8,266 nt of DNA from Flavobacteriales bacterium (lineage in GTDB: Bacteria; Bacteroidota; Bacteroidia; Flavobacteriales_D; Sanyastnellaceae). The first letter of the stretch is position 1; each line of letters opens with the position of its first letter. Shown here one piece after another: positions 1 to 6,758 of this stretch. Location of the stretch: the NCBI GenBank assembly GCA_947464885.1, contig CANHYZ010000073.1, positions 1 through 8,266 on the forward strand, read 5' to 3'. Below the pieces are notes generated by a model. The model made no database searches. It saw nothing but the letters and a program-made list of their open reading frames with translations, and was not told the origin of the DNA. The position numbers and the translations under genes were made by a program.

Positions 1-1577
1 TCATCACCAACAGATGGACCTACTGTAACTTCGTCGATAATCTTTGCAGGAGCAGGCAATGAACCCGCCTTCAACAAACCGGCGAGGTCTTTCGCTTCCT
101 GTTCCAACTTAGGTTGGTCGGCACCGGTAGCAGCGCGACCGAACTGGATCACCGAGCTACCGTTTGGAATTTCGCTATTTACGCTTGGTGCAGAGAACAC
201 CAAATTATCCATCACGATTGCAATGGAGCGCTTGTTATCTGCTGCATTGCGACGGGTCATCTCACGCCAAACTGAAGCGCCTTCAGAATCCATCGTCATG
301 TTTACTTCTACTTCACCGGTAATCATGTTGAAATCCTGACGGGCATCAACAATCGACTTACCATCAAGCTCGGCCTTGCCGCGCATGCTCTTGTCTTTGA
401 TACCGTAAAGGGCAACAACATTCTTCTCCGGCTTAGCACCCCACAACAGACGCAAATCTTGTGGAAGCGCTTGCTTGGCGATATCGCTATTCAGATACTT
501 ATTGATTTCTGCAGTATCGCTGATCATAGCGAACGCGATTACCGGAGTTCCCGCCTGTGGATTCAACTGCATTTTGCGCAGCGGATACTTGCGGCTCAAT
601 TCCGTTTCGCTCAACAAGCTGTCGGGACGAACGGTTGTATCACGGTATGCCGTGCGGATTGAATCCTGCTGAATCTGTGTGAGTGAAGTGTCCCTCAATG
701 CAACAGTCATCAGCGAATCTTTGCGTTCGCGATCAGGATCCTGTGAATACAATTCAGGAGCAACCTTCTTCCCGATGTTGCTATACACATCGATCATCTT
801 GGTGAACACCTCGTCGGTACGATAGGTGTCCCAGAACTCAAGATTTGCAGTTGCTTTCAACGTCTTGCGCACACGCTCACGGTCGTCAACACCCGGCAAT
901 TCCACTACGATACGGCCGGTGAGTGACTGGCGCTGAACGTTAGCCTGAGTTACTCCGAAAGGCTCGATACGCTTTTTAATAATGTTCTCGGTGTTGTTGA
1001 GAGCGTCATCAGCTTCCTTACGCAGGATTTCAATCACGTCATCATCGTTGGACTTCGCCGGGAATTTCCCTTTGTTCTCCATGGTGTCGAAAACGCGCCA
1101 CATCTCCAAACCGGAGGTGTTGTTTTGCTTCCATGCATCATAGAACAAATCGACAAAGGCCTTTGACGAGTTGCGCTGAGCAGCCTTTGCATCGGCAATC
1201 GACTTCTGGAAGACCGGATTGGTGTTGTTGTCGGAAAGTGCTACGAACAAATCCGGGATAGACACTTCGAGCACAACGCTCATCCCCCCCTTGAGGTCGA
1301 GACCCAAGTTGAGTTCGTGTTCTTTTAAGTAGTTGTAGCTATGGCCGAATACCGGAAATGCCGAAGCATCGGCACTATCGCGCAATGCCTTTCGGTAAAG
1401 CGCCGTGTAGGCGGAGTCGCCAACGGTATATTCAACTCCGGCTGAGGACAAAGAGTCCTCAACGAGTTTGCCGATATGCTTCTCATAATTACCGGCTACA
1501 AAGCTGAACGACAGTGTGTATACAACTGTCAGTGAGAGGAGGATCACAAAGATCCATAAAAGCGATTTATTACGCAT
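1..1577 (-). CDS. secDF: Protein translocase subunit SecD / SecDF, N-terminal part (3' truncated by window edge)
   Basis: This is the inner-membrane Sec accessory subunit that uses the proton gradient to help pull exported proteins through SecYEG. The visible 525 residues begin with a short cytoplasmic MRNKS, a transmembrane helix at about 6-27, and the conserved LGLDLKGG motif near 91-98. The large periplasmic P1 domain follows, with the KKRIEPFGV motif at about 201-209 and VELPG at 225-229. The fragment ends at TVGPSVGD (518-525), which in SecD lies just before TM2. TM2-TM6 and any fused SecF part lie off the left edge. Bacteroidota usually have one fused SecDF of about 1000 residues, so the fusion is inferred, not seen. 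The start at 1577 is the first ATG before the helix and follows a good promoter-like sequence. A G7 run (C7 at 1284-1290 on the plus strand) encodes part of the LDLKGG motif. The family call is very secure. Confidence 0.95.
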   Translation of the reverse strand, partial: MRNKSLLWIFVILLSLTVVYTLSFSFVAGNYEKHIGKLVEDSLSSAGVEYTVGDSAYTALYRKALRDSADASAFPVFGHSYNYLKEHELNLGLDLKGGMSVVLEVSIPDLFVALSDNNTNPVFQKSIADAKAAQRNSSKAFVDLFYDAWKQNNTSGLEMWRVFDTMENKGKFPAKSNDDDVIEILRKEADDALNNTENIIKKRIEPFGVTQANVQRQSLTGRIVVELPGVDDRERVRKTLKATANLEFWDTYRTDEVFTKMIDVYSNIGKKVAPELYSQDPDRERKDSLMTVALRDTSLTQIQQDSIRTAYRDTTVRPDSLLSETELSRKYPLRKMQLNPQAGTPVIAFAMISDTAEINKYLNSDIAKQALPQDLRLLWGAKPEKNVVALYGIKDKSMRGKAELDGKSIVDARQDFNMITGEVEVNMTMDSEGASVWREMTRRNAADNKRSIAIVMDNLVFSAPSVNSEIPNGSSVIQFGRAATGADQPKLEQEAKDLAGLLKAGSLPAPAKIIDEVTVGPSVGD

Positions 1578-1618
1578 GTAACTAAACTAATTGGTAAGTC
1601 TTAATTTGTCAAAGGTTG

Positions 1619-1646
1619 CAAATATAGTACGGCAGCGCCTTTCAAA
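1619..1646 (-). promoter_or_regulatory. Candidate Bacteroidota-type promoter for secDF
   Basis: On the minus strand a perfect TAnnTTTG box (TATATTTG, 1619-1626) is preceded by TTTG (1643-1646) with a 16-base spacer. This matches the known Bacteroidota -7/-33 consensus, although the spacer is at or slightly below the usual range. Transcription would start near 1612, leaving a leader of about 35 bases before the secDF ATG. Together with the terminator between rpmB and secDF, this suggests secDF is transcribed separately from rpmB. The assignment rests on sequence match only. Confidence 0.5.
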
Positions 1647-1703
1647 CGTGTGCTAATTGAAACTTTCAACATACACCCTGTTTGTAATCGAACCCGTATC
1701 AAC

Positions 1704-1734
1704 GAAAAAGCACTGCATTGAGCAGTGCTTTCTC
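1704..1734 (-). terminator. Rho-independent terminator after rpmB (possibly bidirectional)
   Basis: The arms at 1704-1716 and 1722-1734 are complementary over 13 bases with one mismatch, around a 5-base loop; the core is GCACTGC/GCAGTGC. On the minus strand the stem runs into five T residues directly after GTGC, and it begins 17 bases beyond the rpmB stop. On the plus strand the stem is followed by TCATTTTT, so weak termination in that direction is also possible, but no plus-strand gene ends here. Confidence 0.8.
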
Positions 1735-1751
1735 ATTTTTACATGATTTAA

Positions 1752-1988
1752 TTATGCAATGTAACCGAGCTCCTTGGCCTGCTTCATAGCAGCCATGAGG
1801 CCCAATTTATTGATGGTCTTCATTCCTTTTGGGGTCACACGCAATTCCACCCAACGCTTCTCCTCTTCCAACCAAAAACGCTTGTACTGCAAGTTCGGGT
1901 AGAACTTACGCTTAGTTTTGATATTCGAGTGAGACACTCTGTGTCCTGACTGTGTGGTCTTTCCGGTGATCTGACAAACGCGTGCCAT
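1752..1988 (-). CDS. rpmB: 50S ribosomal protein L28
   Basis: The 78-residue product is a structural protein of the large ribosomal subunit and is collinear over its whole length with E. coli L28, also 78 residues. Shared landmarks are RVCQ(I/V)TGK at 3-10, the RSH-like VSH near 18-20, the KR(K/R)F-PNL stretch at about 26-33, RFW at 37-39, and LRV-KGM at about 49-56. Only one cysteine (C5) is present, so this is the zinc-independent form without CxxC pairs. The start is fixed by the homology. It lies 45 bases downstream of cinA on the same strand and is followed by its own terminator. In many Bacteroidota rpmB is followed by rpmG, a short DUF4295 protein and ftsY. Those genes are absent here, because the 174-base gap before secDF is too short to hold rpmG. 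Confidence 0.97.
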   Translation of the reverse strand: MARVCQITGKTTQSGHRVSHSNIKTKRKFYPNLQYKRFWLEEEKRWVELRVTPKGMKTINKLGLMAAMKQAKELGYIA

Positions 1989-2014
1989 GGCTTATTTACT
2001 TTTAAAATGGGCGG

Positions 2015-2022
2015 CAAAGAAA
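2015..2022 (-). promoter_or_regulatory. Weak -7-like box upstream of rpmB
   Basis: The minus strand reads TTTCTTTG followed by CCGCCC in the cinA-rpmB gap, which matches seven of eight positions of TAnnTTTG. No TTG was found at the expected -33 distance. If real it gives a leader of about 20 bases and lets rpmB be transcribed independently of cinA; otherwise the two genes would be cotranscribed. Tentative. Confidence 0.28.
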
Positions 2023-2033
2023 CGACATTTTTT

Positions 2034-3320
2034 CTAAAATTCAGCTTTTTGCTTTAAAATTTCTTTTCGGAGCAGATTTAACCCCGCAAATGCCGCCATA
2101 TCCATGTTGTTGTCGCGGCGTTTCCCCAAGCGTAATTCAATGCAGAGGGATCCACCGGGACCGGCCACTGCAACATAAATAAGTCCTACCGGCTTGGTAT
2201 CGGTGCCGCCTCCGGGCCCTGCGATGCCGGTGGTTGAGATTGCCCAATCCGAGCCGAAATGTGCTCGGGCTCCTTCGGCCATAGCCAAGGCCACTTCGCT
2301 ACTGACCGCACCATGGGTTTCGATCAGCGTCCGGGGTACTCCGAGAAAACGCACCTTCATTTCATTGGCGTATGTCACTGTTCCTCCCAAATAATATTCG
2401 CTGGATCCCGGAACCGATGTAATCAACCGTGACAAGGTGCCTCCTGTGCAACTTTCGGCAAGCGATAAGGTAGCCGATTGTTGTTTGAGCAGCGAGCCGA
2501 TGATTTCTTGCAAGGTGTCTTTATCGTAGCCGTAAACATGTTCGCCAACGAGGCGATGAAGTTCCGTCTCACACGCGTTAAAATCAGCCTCTACATCCCT
2601 TCCGGCTTCATTGTAGCTCGACATTCTGAGTTTCACCATACCCGGAGAAGGCAAGTAAGCCAGTGCAATGGAGCGCTCTTCCAGCATTTTTTCCCAATCT
2701 GAAAGCTGATTAGCCAGGAAGGATTCCCCTACTCCCGTGGTGAGTATGGTGCGATGCCTGATGACCGGACGCTTATAAAAAGCCGCTAGCTTGCCAAACA
2801 CCTCATCCTCCATCATTCCCTTCATTTCGTAAGGAACTCCAGGCATGGATATAAATACGCGATCACCGCGCTCGAACCACATACCGGATGCCGTTCCCCG
2901 AAAATTATGAATCACGGTGCAATCCTTTGGCACTGTCGCCTGAAGGCGATTCACCTCAAGCATCGGCAGCCCACGGCGCTCGAAAAACTCCGTGATTCGG
3001 GCCAATACATCTTCGTTGATTACAAGCTCCGAATTGAAATAACTACACAAGGTGTGCTTGGTAATATCATCTTTCGTTGGACCAAGTCCGCCAGTCATAA
3101 TAATGATATGGGATTGGGCTGATGCTTCATTCAACGCCTTGATGATTTCATCCCGATTATCCGAGATCACCAGCGACCGGTGAACCTTGATACCTATGGC
3201 ATTCAATTGTTCACCGAGCCATGCTGCGTTGGTATTAATTGTTTGACCAATCAACAGCTCATCACCAATGGCAATTATTTGCGCCGTAATCTGATTGTGA
3301 AGCATTTTTTCGCCCATCAT
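2034..3320 (-). CDS. cinA: CinA family protein: MoaB/MogA-like domain fused to nicotinamide-nucleotide amidohydrolase (PncC) domain
   Basis: The 428-residue protein has the full two-domain CinA layout. The N-terminal MoaB/MogA-like (COG1058) domain spans about 12-175, with GDELLIGQ at 19-26, TGGLGPTKDD at 76-85 and the SMPGVPYEM motif at 158-166. A linker region follows. The C-terminal PncC (COG1546) domain spans about 265-425, with LAESCTGG at 287-294 carrying the serine (S290) expected to be catalytic, and TTGIAGPGGGTD at 363-374. The known activity of the C-terminal domain is deamidation of nicotinamide mononucleotide to nicotinate mononucleotide; in some two-domain CinA proteins the N-terminal domain hydrolyses ADP-ribose. 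Both would act in cytosolic pyridine-nucleotide salvage and repair. All visible motifs are intact. Three Met codons (residues 1, 2 and 6) could start the protein; M1 or M2 leaves a 65-base gap to the divergent gene. The neighbour rpmB is downstream, a common Bacteroidota arrangement. Confidence 0.95.
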   Translation of the reverse strand: MMGEKMLHNQITAQIIAIGDELLIGQTINTNAAWLGEQLNAIGIKVHRSLVISDNRDEIIKALNEASAQSHIIIMTGGLGPTKDDITKHTLCSYFNSELVINEDVLARITEFFERRGLPMLEVNRLQATVPKDCTVIHNFRGTASGMWFERGDRVFISMPGVPYEMKGMMEDEVFGKLAAFYKRPVIRHRTILTTGVGESFLANQLSDWEKMLEERSIALAYLPSPGMVKLRMSSYNEAGRDVEADFNACETELHRLVGEHVYGYDKDTLQEIIGSLLKQQSATLSLAESCTGGTLSRLITSVPGSSEYYLGGTVTYANEMKVRFLGVPRTLIETHGAVSSEVALAMAEGARAHFGSDWAISTTGIAGPGGGTDTKPVGLIYVAVAGPGGSLCIELRLGKRRDNNMDMAAFAGLNLLRKEILKQKAEF

Positions 3321-3353
3321 TGACAGTTTAAGCTAGAGTTATTTCTACATTTC
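3320..3353 (+). promoter_or_regulatory. Candidate promoter for the secreted T9SS cargo gene
   Basis: TTG at 3320-3322 is separated by 23 bases from TACATTTC at 3346-3353, which fits TAnnTTTG at seven of eight positions; the spacer is at the long end of the TTG-N17-23 range. Transcription would start near 3360, about 25 bases before the ATG at 3386. The site lies in the 65-bp divergent gap shared with cinA and slightly overlaps the cinA start. On the minus strand a TTAATTTG is present, but no matching -33 box was found for cinA. Confidence 0.38.
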
Positions 3354-3385
3354 GACCAAATTAACCTCAAATCTCTTAATCACCC

Positions 3386-5236
3386 ATGAGAAGACTTTAC
3401 ATGTTGGCAACAGTTATGGCCTTTTCCACTGTTGGAGTTGCACAGCTCAAGCCGTTCACTCAGCACGTTGCAGGCCCTGCCAAAAAAGCATCCCTTCACC
3501 GCGAAACGGTAGTAAACACTCCTGTGCCTGCAAATGTTCAGCGCACAGAACGCGAAAGCATGCACTACCCTGTTAATCCTATGACCAAGTCGATGACACT
3601 TTGGGAACAGGTTATCGGAACTACCACTTACGACAACCAAACGAACAGTGCGATGCAGAACCGCATCATCCTGGATGACAACAACGTTGCGCATGCCACT
3701 TGGACGATGAGTACTGCCGCGAATTCTACTACATGGCCTGACCGTGGCACAGGTTACAACTCCGGCGAAAACAACAACTGGGGCGAAGAACCGGTTGACC
3801 GTCAGGAAGACTTCCGCACCGGATGGCCCGGAATATGCCGCACCGGCGACGGTGGCGAAGCCATTTTCTGCCATCAAGGTGTTGACTCTATCACGATGCT
3901 CAAGCGCTCCACCATCGGTGAAGGCGCATGGGAGGCAAGCCGCCTTCCGGGCACACTCACCAACGACTTCTTGTGGCCGCGTGTAGCAACCGATGGAAAT
4001 ACCATCCACGTTATTGCACTTAGCACCCCTACAGGAGCTGCAACCCCCGGAACACCGGTTAACGGTGTAGACGGTAACCTCGCCTACTGGCGCTCTTCTG
4101 ATAATGGTGCTACCTGGGATATCCAAAGCCAATTATTCGCGGCTATCGATAGCAACGAATTTGAATTCGTGAATGCTGATACTTACTCGATTGACGCCCG
4201 TGAGGGAAAAGTGTCGATTGGTATTTTCTCTCAATTTTCTGACGCTATTCTGATCTCATCGTTAGACGGCGGCGACACCTGGAACTCAACCATTATCTGG
4301 GACTTCCCGATTGATGGCTATGTGTATGACACCCTATCGGATATAGATGGTGACAGCGTTGCTGACATTATTGATATCACCGACGGTTGTGGTGCGGTTT
4401 TGATCGGTTCTGATGGAACCACACACGTTTCTTTCGGTTATGGCGCCATCACGGATGACACCCCGGACGATACGTTCTATTCAGTCTATATCACCGAAGA
4501 CCTCCTCTACTGGAACTCTACCTACGCAACTGACTCCGTCTACATTATCGGCACTATTCAGCAAAGCGCTGATACCGCTATTGCTGTAGGTTTAGATCAA
4601 AACCCGGATTACGGAACTTCATTGGCTTCCATGCCAACCATGGGTGAAGATGCTGATGGCAACATTTTCGTAGTGTTCTCTGCTGCCGATGAAGACTACC
4701 TGGGCGATCAGGTATTTCGTCACATCTTCGTGAGCAAGCTCGCTGCCGACGGAACTCCGATCGGAGAGCAAGTAGAACTCACGCCGGATCTTGAGTTCAA
4801 CGAATATGAATACGTATTCCCTTCCATGTGGAGAGATGCAAGTGAGAAACTGCACATTGTATTGCAGCGTGATACCGAACCCGGTCTCAACGTGCGCGGT
4901 GATTTGGATGCATGGGACAACAACGATATCGTTTACCTCGCTGTTACAAACGACCTCAACAATGTGAGCGAAACAGCACAACCTGTTGCTGAAATCAATC
5001 TTTTCCCGAATCCAACCACAGGTGTTGTTTCCATCACCGGTAAGGATCTGGCCAATGCACCTGTACGTGTGTTTGACGCCTTGGGTAAGGAGATTATTCA
5101 CACCCGCATCAGCAAGTCGTTCAACGCACAAGACCGTGAGTCATTCGACTTCACGTATCTGCCTGCCGGTAATTACACCATGACTGTGGGTAGCGGTGCG
5201 ACTCGCGTTAGCAAAGAGTTTGTGATTCAACACTAA
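3386..5236 (+). CDS. Secreted protein with sialidase-like Asp-boxes and T9SS type A C-terminal sorting domain
   Basis: The 616-residue product begins with a Sec signal peptide: RR at 2-3, a hydrophobic core at 4-18 and likely cleavage at VGVA|Q (19/20), with Gln at +1 as is common in Bacteroidota. The C-terminus (about 535-616) is a type A T9SS sorting domain, with NLFPNPTTG at 538-546, a central VRVFDALGKEI and a final LPAGNYTMTV strand. It should cross the inner membrane by Sec and the outer membrane by T9SS, then be released or surface-anchored. The middle contains two Asp-boxes, SSDNGATW (237-244) and SLDGGDTW (292-299), typical of sialidase/BNR beta-propellers, and a DIDGDSVAD loop (319-327) resembling a calcium-binding DxDxDG motif. 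The repeated short strands suggest a propeller, but I see no sialidase catalytic set, so no enzyme activity is assigned. The stretches DRGTGYN (119-125) and RTGWP (144-148) look like family signatures. C151 and C162 could form a disulfide. Confidence 0.88.
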   Translation: MRRLYMLATVMAFSTVGVAQLKPFTQHVAGPAKKASLHRETVVNTPVPANVQRTERESMHYPVNPMTKSMTLWEQVIGTTTYDNQTNSAMQNRIILDDNNVAHATWTMSTAANSTTWPDRGTGYNSGENNNWGEEPVDRQEDFRTGWPGICRTGDGGEAIFCHQGVDSITMLKRSTIGEGAWEASRLPGTLTNDFLWPRVATDGNTIHVIALSTPTGAATPGTPVNGVDGNLAYWRSSDNGATWDIQSQLFAAIDSNEFEFVNADTYSIDAREGKVSIGIFSQFSDAILISSLDGGDTWNSTIIWDFPIDGYVYDTLSDIDGDSVADIIDITDGCGAVLIGSDGTTHVSFGYGAITDDTPDDTFYSVYITEDLLYWNSTYATDSVYIIGTIQQSADTAIAVGLDQNPDYGTSLASMPTMGEDADGNIFVVFSAADEDYLGDQVFRHIFVSKLAADGTPIGEQVELTPDLEFNEYEYVFPSMWRDASEKLHIVLQRDTEPGLNVRGDLDAWDNNDIVYLAVTNDLNNVSETAQPVAEINLFPNPTTGVVSITGKDLANAPVRVFDALGKEIIHTRISKSFNAQDRESFDFTYLPAGNYTMTVGSGATRVSKEFVIQH

Positions 5237-5266
5237 TAGTAAGAGCGACATAAGTTGCTTATCAAG

Positions 5267-5293
5267 AAAGGCCGCTGATGCGGCCTTTTTTTT
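5267..5293 (+). terminator. Strong rho-independent terminator after the T9SS cargo gene
   Basis: A perfect 9-bp stem (5267-5275 AAAGGCCGC with 5280-5288 GCGGCCTTT) around a TGAT loop leads into eight T residues (5286-5293). It starts 30 bases after the TAA stop, so the secreted-protein gene forms its own transcription unit. A run of seven G residues follows directly (5294-5300). Confidence 0.92.
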
Positions 5294-5343
5294 GGGGGGG
5301 CGGACTGTAGTGGCCGGCAAGGGAGCCTCGGCCAAGCGAGGCG

Positions 5344-5513
5344 GGCACGGACGCAAGGCACTTGGAGCGCAGCACACCCTCGCAAGGCTACCATGGCACG
5401 GACGCACTGCACTTGGAGCGCAGCACACCCTCACAAGGCTACCATGGCACGGACGCACTGCACTTGGAGCGCAGCACACCCTCACAAGGCTACCATGGCA
5501 CGGACGCACTGCA
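5344..5513. repeat. 51-bp tandem repeat, 3.3 copies
   Basis: Three head-to-tail units of exactly 51 bases lie at 5344-5394, 5395-5445 and 5446-5496, followed by the first 17 bases of a fourth (5497-5513). Units 2 and 3 are identical. Unit 1 differs at three positions: AG instead of CT at unit positions 13-14, and G instead of A at 39. Each unit begins GGCACGGACGCA and ends AAGGCTACCAT. There are no spacers, so this is not a CRISPR array. Identity of the last two units suggests recent duplication or active homogenisation. Function unknown. Confidence 0.95.
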
Positions 5514-5521
5514 GTGCGTCC
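5502..5521. repeat. Perfect 20-bp palindrome closing the tandem array
   Basis: GGACGCACTGCAGTGCGTCC is its own reverse complement. The left half is the start of the fourth, truncated 51-bp unit and the right half is an inverted copy of the same bases, so the array ends by folding back on itself. It could be a cruciform or hairpin, a protein-binding site, or the scar of a fold-back duplication. There is no T tract after it, so it is not an obvious terminator. Confidence 0.93.
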
Positions 5522-5551
5522 TTACCCTGGGAAAAGCCAAGAGCTGAGAGG

Positions 5552-5582
5552 TTGATCAAGGCGGGCCTTTTGTGTAACTTAG
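5552..5582 (+). promoter_or_regulatory. Candidate promoter for the holin-like membrane protein gene
   Basis: TTG (5552-5554), a 20-base spacer, then TAACTTAG (5575-5582), which matches TAnnTTTG at seven of eight positions. The box ends only four bases before the ATG at 5587, so if used the transcript would be leaderless or nearly so. A promoter is expected somewhere here because a strong terminator closes the previous unit. Tentative. Confidence 0.3.
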
Positions 5583-5586
5583 CGCC

Positions 5587-5976
5587 ATGCATCAACAGGA
5601 CCGACTCAAGACTACGCTTTTGCAACTGATCAGCACATCCGTGACACTGCTGGTGGCTGACTATCTCATGGATAGCATCCGTTTCGATCAACCATGGGTG
5701 GCTATCGTCACCGCTATCGTGCTGGCTCTGCTCAACGCCTTTCTCAAGCCACTGCTTGTGCTGCTCACCATTCCGGCGACCATTTTTACGCTGGGTCTTT
5801 TCCTGCTCTTCATTAATGCCGCCATTTTGATGATTGCCGATCAGCTTGTCGACGGATTCGTGATCGATGGACTCTGGGCCGCCATTCTGCTGGCCATCTT
5901 CATCTCATTGGTCAACGGATTACTCGGTGGAAATGTGAAGGTGATGAAGCATTCGGGTGGAAACGAGCTAGAATAG
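5587..5976 (+). CDS. Small four-helix membrane protein, phage holin superfamily IV / YvlD type (PF04020-like)
   Basis: The 129-residue protein is almost entirely hydrophobic, with four likely membrane helices at about 11-28, 37-54, 59-84 and 95-114 and a short hydrophilic tail ending GGNELE. The stretch LNAFLKPLL (49-57), then LTIPATIFTLG (60-70) and LFINAAILMIAD (74-85), with a second LVNGLLG near 108-114, is the signature of the family annotated 'mycobacterial 4 TMS phage holin, superfamily IV' and B. subtilis YvlD. These are widespread chromosomal inner-membrane proteins of unclear role. No phage genes surround this one, so the holin label should not be read as lysis function. The ATG at 5587 is the only start that keeps helix 1 whole; the next Met is residue 28. 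It follows the 51-bp repeat region and is 122 bases upstream of the transaldolase gene on the same strand. Confidence 0.85.
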   Translation: MHQQDRLKTTLLQLISTSVTLLVADYLMDSIRFDQPWVAIVTAIVLALLNAFLKPLLVLLTIPATIFTLGLFLLFINAAILMIADQLVDGFVIDGLWAAILLAIFISLVNGLLGGNVKVMKHSGGNELE

Positions 5977-6072
5977 TTCCGTCAAACACGCGATTTCACT
6001 AGTGGGTCGGAAAGTGACTCCTATTTTATTGACATCCGATAAACATCAGGATTAGGAGCTCGTTCGGCGGGC

Positions 6073-6080
6073 TACCTTCG
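6073..6080 (+). promoter_or_regulatory. -7-like box upstream of the transaldolase gene
   Basis: TACCTTCG followed by CGGC matches seven of eight positions of TAnnTTTG and lies 18 bases before the ATG at 6099, giving a leader of roughly 10-12 bases. No TTG lies at the expected -33 distance, so support is partial. The rest of the 5977-6098 gap shows only a weak 5-bp inverted repeat (5996-6000 with 6013-6017). Confidence 0.33.
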
Positions 6081-6098
6081 CGGCATAAACAAAGACCC

Positions 6099-6758
6099 AT
6101 GAAATTTTTTATTGATACCGCTAACCTCGCACAAATCCAGGAGGCCCACGACCTAGGCATTTTGGATGGTGTAACCACCAATCCTTCGCTCATGGCGAAA
6201 GAAGGCATTTCAGGCCAAGACAACGTCATGAAGCATTACAAAACGATTTGTGAAATCGTAGGCGATGGTGATGTGAGCGCTGAAGTTATTGCAACAGACT
6301 ACGAAGGCATGGTGCGCGAAGGTGAAGCACTCGCTGAACTTCACCCCAACATCGTTGTCAAAATCCCCATGATTAAAGAAGGCGTAAAAGCACTGAAGTA
6401 TTTCTCGGATAAAGGCATTCGCACCAACTGCACCTTGGTATTCTCTGCAGGTCAGGCACTGATTGCAGCAAAAGCAGGAGCGTCCTACGTTTCTCCTTTC
6501 ATCGGAAGATTGGATGACATTTCCACCGATGGTATCGATCTCATTGAGCAGATTCGCTTGATTTATGACAACTACGGCTACGACACGGAAATCCTTGCCG
6601 CTAGCGTGCGCCACCCGATGCACATCATCAAGTGCGCTGAAATCGGTGCCGATGTGATGACCGGCCCGCTGAGCGCTATCATCGCTCTCATGAAACACCC
6701 ACTCACTGATAACGGATTGGCGCAGTTTCTCGCTGATCACGCGAAAGCAGCAAAATAA
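6099..6758 (+). CDS. tal: Short transaldolase (TalC/FSA-like subfamily)
   Basis: The 219-residue TIM-barrel enzyme belongs to the short transaldolase / fructose-6-phosphate aldolase family (about 215-220 residues). It should move a dihydroxyacetone unit between sugar phosphates in the non-oxidative pentose phosphate pathway, in the cytosol. Visible motifs are FIDTANL (4-10), DGVTTNPSL (23-31), the Schiff-base lysine K88 in VVKIP, and SPFIGR at 132-137. Aligned to E. coli FsaA, the residue at FsaA Q59 is Glu (E62) and at FsaA Y131 is Phe (F134), the residues found in true transaldolases. The 26- and 46-residue spacings from the lysine agree exactly. I therefore prefer transaldolase over aldolase. 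The start gives the canonical MKFFIDTAN beginning. The gene is followed immediately by the heptad repeat and then yciO; there is no T-tract terminator between them, so cotranscription is possible. Confidence 0.95.
   Translation: MKFFIDTANLAQIQEAHDLGILDGVTTNPSLMAKEGISGQDNVMKHYKTICEIVGDGDVSAEVIATDYEGMVREGEALAELHPNIVVKIPMIKEGVKALKYFSDKGIRTNCTLVFSAGQALIAAKAGASYVSPFIGRLDDISTDGIDLIEQIRLIYDNYGYDTEILAASVRHPMHIIKCAEIGADVMTGPLSAIIALMKHPLTDNGLAQFLADHAKAAK

Larger units (their letters stand above)
5237..5586. other. 350-bp gene-free region: terminator, GC-rich hairpin, tandem repeats, palindrome
   Basis: No credible protein gene lies here. In order it holds the T9SS-gene terminator, a G7 run (5294-5300), a small perfect hairpin at 5325-5342 (GCCTCG / CGAGGC, 6-base loop), a 51-bp tandem repeat array, a 20-bp palindrome, a mixed stretch at 5522-5551, and a promoter-like sequence before the next gene. 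The repeat unit is about 63% GC (32 of 51 bases). Open frames through the array exist on both strands only because the unit is 51 bases, a multiple of three, without stops in several frames. Confidence 0.8.

Noticed and set aside
1284..1290. C7 homopolymer as a frameshift or phase-variation site in secDF
   Set aside because: The reading frame continues unbroken through the conserved LDLKGG motif on both sides, and secDF is a housekeeping gene; nothing indicates slippage here.
3380..4132. 250-codon minus-strand open frame, cysteine-rich
   Set aside because: It lies wholly antisense to the signal-peptide and propeller region of the secreted protein, whose domains and ends are well supported; the composition looks like a shadow frame.
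5344..5513. CRISPR array
   Set aside because: The units are contiguous 51-bp copies with no unique spacers, and no cas-like gene is present.
5141..5555. Open frames of 61-122 codons through the 51-bp repeat, on both strands, encoding 17-residue repeats
   Set aside because: The frames stay open in several registers only because the unit length is a multiple of three and lacks stops there. The minus-strand frame also runs into the T9SS gene, and none has a recognisable fold or start context.
5587..5976. Prophage remnant, suggested by the 'phage holin' family name
   Set aside because: The family is widespread on chromosomes, and no endolysin, integrase, att site or other phage gene is visible.
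5996..6017. Weak hairpin after the holin-like gene as a terminator
   Set aside because: The stem is only 5 bp with a 12-base loop, and the T-rich stretch after it is interrupted; too weak to call.
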